Of a stretch of 23,806 nucleotides of DNA, positions 20,552 through 23,806 are shown piece after piece; position 1 is the first letter of the stretch, and every line of letters starts with the position of its first letter. The translations under genes and the position numbers were made by a program. A model generated the notes under the pieces. The model ran no database searches and was not told the DNA's origin. It saw only the letters and a list, made by a program, of their open reading frames with translations. Origin of the DNA: DATBGO01 sp050011895 (GTDB taxonomy: Bacteria > Actinomycetota > Actinomycetes > Streptosporangiales > Streptosporangiaceae); contig JBEKIF010000062.1 in assembly GCA_050011895.1 (NCBI GenBank), positions 1 through 23,806 on the forward strand, written 5' to 3'.

Positions 20552-23116
20552 GTGAGCCGGTCGGCCGCGCGCACGGCCTGGTACCGGCTGCGGGCCACGC
20601 TCCGCCACCGGCTCGGCGGCTATGTAGCCCTGGCCGTCCTGGTCGGCCTGATCGGCGGGATCGCGATGGCCTCGCTGACTGCCGCCCGGCGCACCGACTC
20701 CTCCTACCCCGACTACCTGGCCAGCACCAACCCATCCGGCCTGATCATCCAGCCGAACTCGAACGGCGCCCAGGGGGAGACCGCCGCCCAGGCGTACCGG
20801 CTCTACCTGGGTCTGCTCACCGAGCTGCGCCACCTTCCGCACGTGCGGGCGCTGGCGACGGCCGACGCTTTCTACGCCGCCACGCTCACGGCGCACGGCG
20901 GGTACGGCACGGTCCTGTTCACCCAGGTGCAGCTGGTCGCCAGCAGCGACGGCATGTTCGCCAGCCGGGACCGGCTGACGATCGTCCAGGGGCGCAAGGC
21001 CGTGCGCCCGGACGAGGTGGTGGCGACGAGCCGGGCCGCTGCCACTCTGCACCTGCATGTGGGCTCGCGACTGCCCGTCGGCATCTGGGCCCCGAGCCCC
21101 TCGCGGGGCCTGCCTCCGTTCTACCGGGAGCTTGACCTGACCGTAACCGGCATCGGCGTGGTGAGCACCCAGGTCGTGCAGGACGACATCGACTCGCAGC
21201 GGACCGGGTTCCTGATCGGCACGCCGGCCCTGGACCGGGAGTTCGTGCCCTGCTGCGTCGCCACGTCCTACATCGGCCTGCGGCTGGCAAACGGCGGGTA
21301 CGACGCAGCCGTCGGCCAGGAATACGTGAACCTGACGAGCACCAGCCCCTATTTCGCAGGCGGCGCCGCTCAGCTGCTGCAGCTCCTGGAGGTCTACGAC
21401 ACATCGGCGATCGAGGCCGAGGCGCAACGCGCGATCCACCCGGAAGCGATCGCGCTCGGGGTGTTTGGGCTCATTGCCGGGCTCGCCGCGCTGATCATCG
21501 GCGCCCAGTCCATCTCCCGGCAGCTCCGCGCCGTCGGCGACGACGCGGAGATCCTGCGGGCGCTGGGCGCCGGGCCAACGGCAGCCACCGCGGACGGCGT
21601 GCTCGGGATCCTTGCCGCCGTCGTGGCCGGGGCACTTCTCGCCGTGGCCATCGCCATCGGCCTGTCGCCGTTCTCCCTGTTCGGGCCGGTCCGCCAGGCA
21701 GAGCCGGGCCGCGGGATCTACCTGGACGCGGCCGTGCTCGCGCTGGGCGCGCTCGTCCTCGTCCTCGTCCTGGGCGGCACGGCAGCCGTCATCGGCTACC
21801 GGCAGGCCCCGCACCGCGCCGCCGCCCGGCAGCGGCCCGCCAGCCGCGGATCGGCCGTGGTGCGGGCCGGGCTCGGGGCCGGGCTTGGCGCCGCGGGCGT
21901 GGCGGGCCTGCGGTTCGCGCTGGAGCCGGGGCGGGGCCGGACCGCCGTGCCGGTCCGGTCGGTGCTCACCGGAGCGGTGCTGGCCGTCCTCGTGGTGGCT
22001 GCGACGCTGACGTTCGGCGCCAGCCTCAGCTATCTCGTTTCCCGTCCTGCCCTGTACGGGTGGGACTTCAACTACGCGCTGTACTCGACCGACGGATGGG
22101 GACCGTTCCCGCCATCCTTCACCACGCCGCTGCTGCGCCGGGACCGGCTGGTGGCCGCCAGTACCGGCGTGTACTTCCTCACCGTCCAGGTCGATCAGCA
22201 GACCGTGCCGGCCATCCTCTCCCCGACCCGCCCGGCGATAGGTCCCCGCATCCTGACTGGTCACGGGCTCGACGGTCCCGGGCAGGTCGTGCTCGGCCCG
22301 GGCACGCTCGCCCAGCTGCACAAGCAGGTCGGCGACGAGGTCACGCTGCAGCTTGGCCCGGTGATCCGCGATGCGAGGCTGCGGATCGTCGGCACCGCCG
22401 CACTGCCGGCCCTGGGCGACACGCTGGGGATCCATCCCTCGCTGTCCACTGGCGCGATCCTGCCGAGCGGGGTCGTGTCGACGGCCGCGCTGCACGAGGG
22501 AGGCCCGGACTCCGGTCCGAACGCCATCTTGGTCCGGCTGCGGCCCGGCGTGAGCCAGGCCGCCGGCCTGCGGTCGCTGCAGCAGATCACCAGCGCGTAC
22601 AACCAGGTCGTGCACTCTCCGCAGATCGTGGCCAAGATCGGGCCTGAAGCGCTGGAACTCGTGGCCAACGTGCTGCCGGTGCAGCGGCCGGCCGAGATCG
22701 TGAACTACAAGTCCATGGGCACGGTGCCGGTGATCCTGGCCGGCGGCGTGGCGGCGGGGGCGGTCGCCGCCCTCGGGCTGGCCCTGATCGCGTCGGTAAG
22801 GCGGCGGAGGCGTGACCTCGCCCTGCTGAAAACGCTGGGCTTCACCCGGCGGCAGCTCGCCGCCACCATCGCCTGGCAGTCCACGGTGATCGCCGTCGGC
22901 GGCGTGGTCATCGGTGTGCCGGTGGGGGTCGCGGCCGGCCGCTGGCTGTGGATCCTGTTCGCCCACTCTCTCTCCGCCGTCCCGGACCCGGTCATTCCCG
23001 CCGCCTCGGTCGCCCTGGCCGCCCTGGCCGCGCTGGTCCTGGCCAACCTGATCGCCGCCCTCCCCGGCCGCGCCGCCGCCCGCACCCCGGCGGCCCTGCT
23101 GCTGCGAGCGGAGTGA
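20552..23116 (+). CDS. FtsX-like ABC transporter permease
   Basis: The 854-residue membrane protein has one N-terminal helix (GGYVALAVLVGLIGGIAMASL), a large extracytoplasmic domain (residues about 50-295), a cluster of three helices (about 300-420), a further helix near 470-490, a second extracytoplasmic domain, and three or four helices in the last 140 residues. This is the duplicated FtsX layout of actinobacterial MacB-like permeases. The cytosolic motif DLALLKTLGFTRRQLAATIAW is the classic FtsX coupling region. The GTG start is 2 nt after the ATPase stop. A long antisense open frame here reflects GC-rich codon usage and is not a gene. Substrate is unknown. Confidence 0.88.
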   Translation: MSRSAARTAWYRLRATLRHRLGGYVALAVLVGLIGGIAMASLTAARRTDSSYPDYLASTNPSGLIIQPNSNGAQGETAAQAYRLYLGLLTELRHLPHVRALATADAFYAATLTAHGGYGTVLFTQVQLVASSDGMFASRDRLTIVQGRKAVRPDEVVATSRAAATLHLHVGSRLPVGIWAPSPSRGLPPFYRELDLTVTGIGVVSTQVVQDDIDSQRTGFLIGTPALDREFVPCCVATSYIGLRLANGGYDAAVGQEYVNLTSTSPYFAGGAAQLLQLLEVYDTSAIEAEAQRAIHPEAIALGVFGLIAGLAALIIGAQSISRQLRAVGDDAEILRALGAGPTAATADGVLGILAAVVAGALLAVAIAIGLSPFSLFGPVRQAEPGRGIYLDAAVLALGALVLVLVLGGTAAVIGYRQAPHRAAARQRPASRGSAVVRAGLGAGLGAAGVAGLRFALEPGRGRTAVPVRSVLTGAVLAVLVVAATLTFGASLSYLVSRPALYGWDFNYALYSTDGWGPFPPSFTTPLLRRDRLVAASTGVYFLTVQVDQQTVPAILSPTRPAIGPRILTGHGLDGPGQVVLGPGTLAQLHKQVGDEVTLQLGPVIRDARLRIVGTAALPALGDTLGIHPSLSTGAILPSGVVSTAALHEGGPDSGPNAILVRLRPGVSQAAGLRSLQQITSAYNQVVHSPQIVAKIGPEALELVANVLPVQRPAEIVNYKSMGTVPVILAGGVAAGAVAALGLALIASVRRRRRDLALLKTLGFTRRQLAATIAWQSTVIAVGGVVIGVPVGVAAGRWLWILFAHSLSAVPDPVIPAASVALAALAALVLANLIAALPGRAAARTPAALLLRAE

Positions 23117-23141
23117 TGCCGATGCGAGGGAGGTGGCCAGC

Positions 23142-23806
23142 ATGACCGGGCGTGCGGCTCGCGGCCCCGTGGCCCGCGGCTCAGTGCTGCGGGTGGCCGG
23201 CTACCGCTTCCGCGCCACGTTCCGCCGCCGGTGGGGCGGTTACCTCACCCTGGCCCTGCTGATCGGCCTGGTCGGCGGCGTGTCTATGGGGTCGCTGACC
23301 GCGGCCCGCCGCACGTACGCGTCTTATCCCAAGTTCCTGGCCAGCACGAACCCGTCCGACCTCCTGGTACTGCCGTCACTGAACGGTCCGGACCCTAGCC
23401 TGGTGCACGAACTCGCCCGGCTGCCACACGTGCGCAGCGCGGAGGCGGGCGAGCAGCTCACCGCGGCGACGCTGACGCCGCGTGGAGGCGTCGGGACGGT
23501 ACTGATAACCCAGGTGGAGCTGATCGCCAGTCCAGATGGCCTGTTCACGGACCAGGACCGGCTGAAGATCATCGAGGGTCGGGCTGCGAACCCGGCGCGG
23601 GCCGACGAGGTCGTGGCCACGAACGAGGCCGCTTCCGTCCTCGGCCTGCACGTGGGGTCACGCATCCCGGTCGGGATCCTGCCCGACAACGCCGAGGGCC
23701 CGAAATTCGTCAGCAGGACCGAGCTGACGGTCGTGGGGATCGGCGTGCTCGGCATCCAGCTCGTGCATGACGACATCGACTCCGACCGGGCCGGGTTCCT
23801 GGTGGG
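23142..23806 (+). CDS. Second FtsX-like ABC permease, N-terminal part (runs off window)
   Basis: The frame is open from ATG 23142 to the window end (221 codons), with GGGAGGTGG at 6-7 nt upstream. It is a close paralogue of the permease before it: GGYLTLALLIGLVGGVSMGSL matches GGYVALAVLVGLIGGIAMASL, and TAARRTYASYPKFLASTNPS matches TAARRTDSSYPDYLASTNPS. The extracytoplasmic domain is also similar (DEVVAT, LHVGSR, PVGI, DDIDS). The pair likely forms a heterodimer with the ATPase at 19815 or provides alternative permeases. The gap from the first permease is 25 nt, so it is in the same operon. The C-terminal half is not in view. Confidence 0.88.
   Translation, partial: MTGRAARGPVARGSVLRVAGYRFRATFRRRWGGYLTLALLIGLVGGVSMGSLTAARRTYASYPKFLASTNPSDLLVLPSLNGPDPSLVHELARLPHVRSAEAGEQLTAATLTPRGGVGTVLITQVELIASPDGLFTDQDRLKIIEGRAANPARADEVVATNEAASVLGLHVGSRIPVGILPDNAEGPKFVSRTELTVVGIGVLGIQLVHDDIDSDRAGFLV

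Noticed and set aside
20546..23143. 865-codon frame antisense to the first FtsX permease
   Set aside because: Product is a Gln/Arg/Gly/His-rich low-complexity protein; the plus strand has clear membrane helices and the FtsX coupling motif.

Overview
The window is chromosomal DNA from a high-GC actinomycete. Codon third positions are strongly G/C, GTG starts are frequent, Shine-Dalgarno sites are GGAGG-like, and the gene content is typical of Streptosporangiales, Streptomyces or related groups. Genus cannot be fixed from the sequence alone. I see no phage, transposase, CRISPR, tRNA or rRNA. It reads as ordinary chromosome with several unusual regulatory and domain arrangements.

Layout: (1) 1-1663: the 5' end of an unidentified minus-strand gene, then an alpha-methylacyl-CoA racemase of the CaiB/BaiF family. 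(2) 1758-9925: a cation-transport block. An M-box (Mg2+-sensing) riboswitch precedes an NRAMP-related gene whose metal-site motifs are those expected for Mg2+ transporters (NRMT). A second NRMT-like gene converges on it and is translationally coupled to a soluble PRC-barrel/MgtE-N/CBS protein, the cytosolic Mg2+ sensor of MgtE without its channel. Divergent from that pair is a KimA-like K+/APC permease with a C-terminal OB-fold. (3) 10036-13679: a ferritin-like diiron protein, a GH1 beta-glucosidase and a trehalose-6-phosphate phosphatase. (4) 13732-14691: a 19-residue leader peptide with four mutually exclusive pairing segments, placed just before a PrmC-related methyltransferase. This looks like a translational attenuator and is the most striking regulatory structure here. 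(5) 14706-18097: a tight minus-strand operon of a cyclic-nucleotide-binding-domain protein, an MBL-fold hydrolase and a phytoene-desaturase-like FAD oxidoreductase. (6) 18098-18429: a divergent intergenic region with repeated TGTGCCTRGCACYACC-type motifs and a perfect 12-bp inverted repeat. (7) 18430-23806: a response regulator fused to a class III nucleotide cyclase, translationally coupled to a MacB/LolD-type ABC ATPase and two tandem paralogous FtsX-like permeases, the second cut by the window end.

How the parts may work together: blocks 5 to 7 could form a cyclic-nucleotide circuit with a REC-controlled cyclase, a receptor protein and an MBL-fold enzyme that might be a phosphodiesterase, with an ABC export or lipoprotein-handling system in the cyclase operon. 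Block 2 couples Mg2+ and K+ homeostasis genes. These links are inferences from gene order and domain content.
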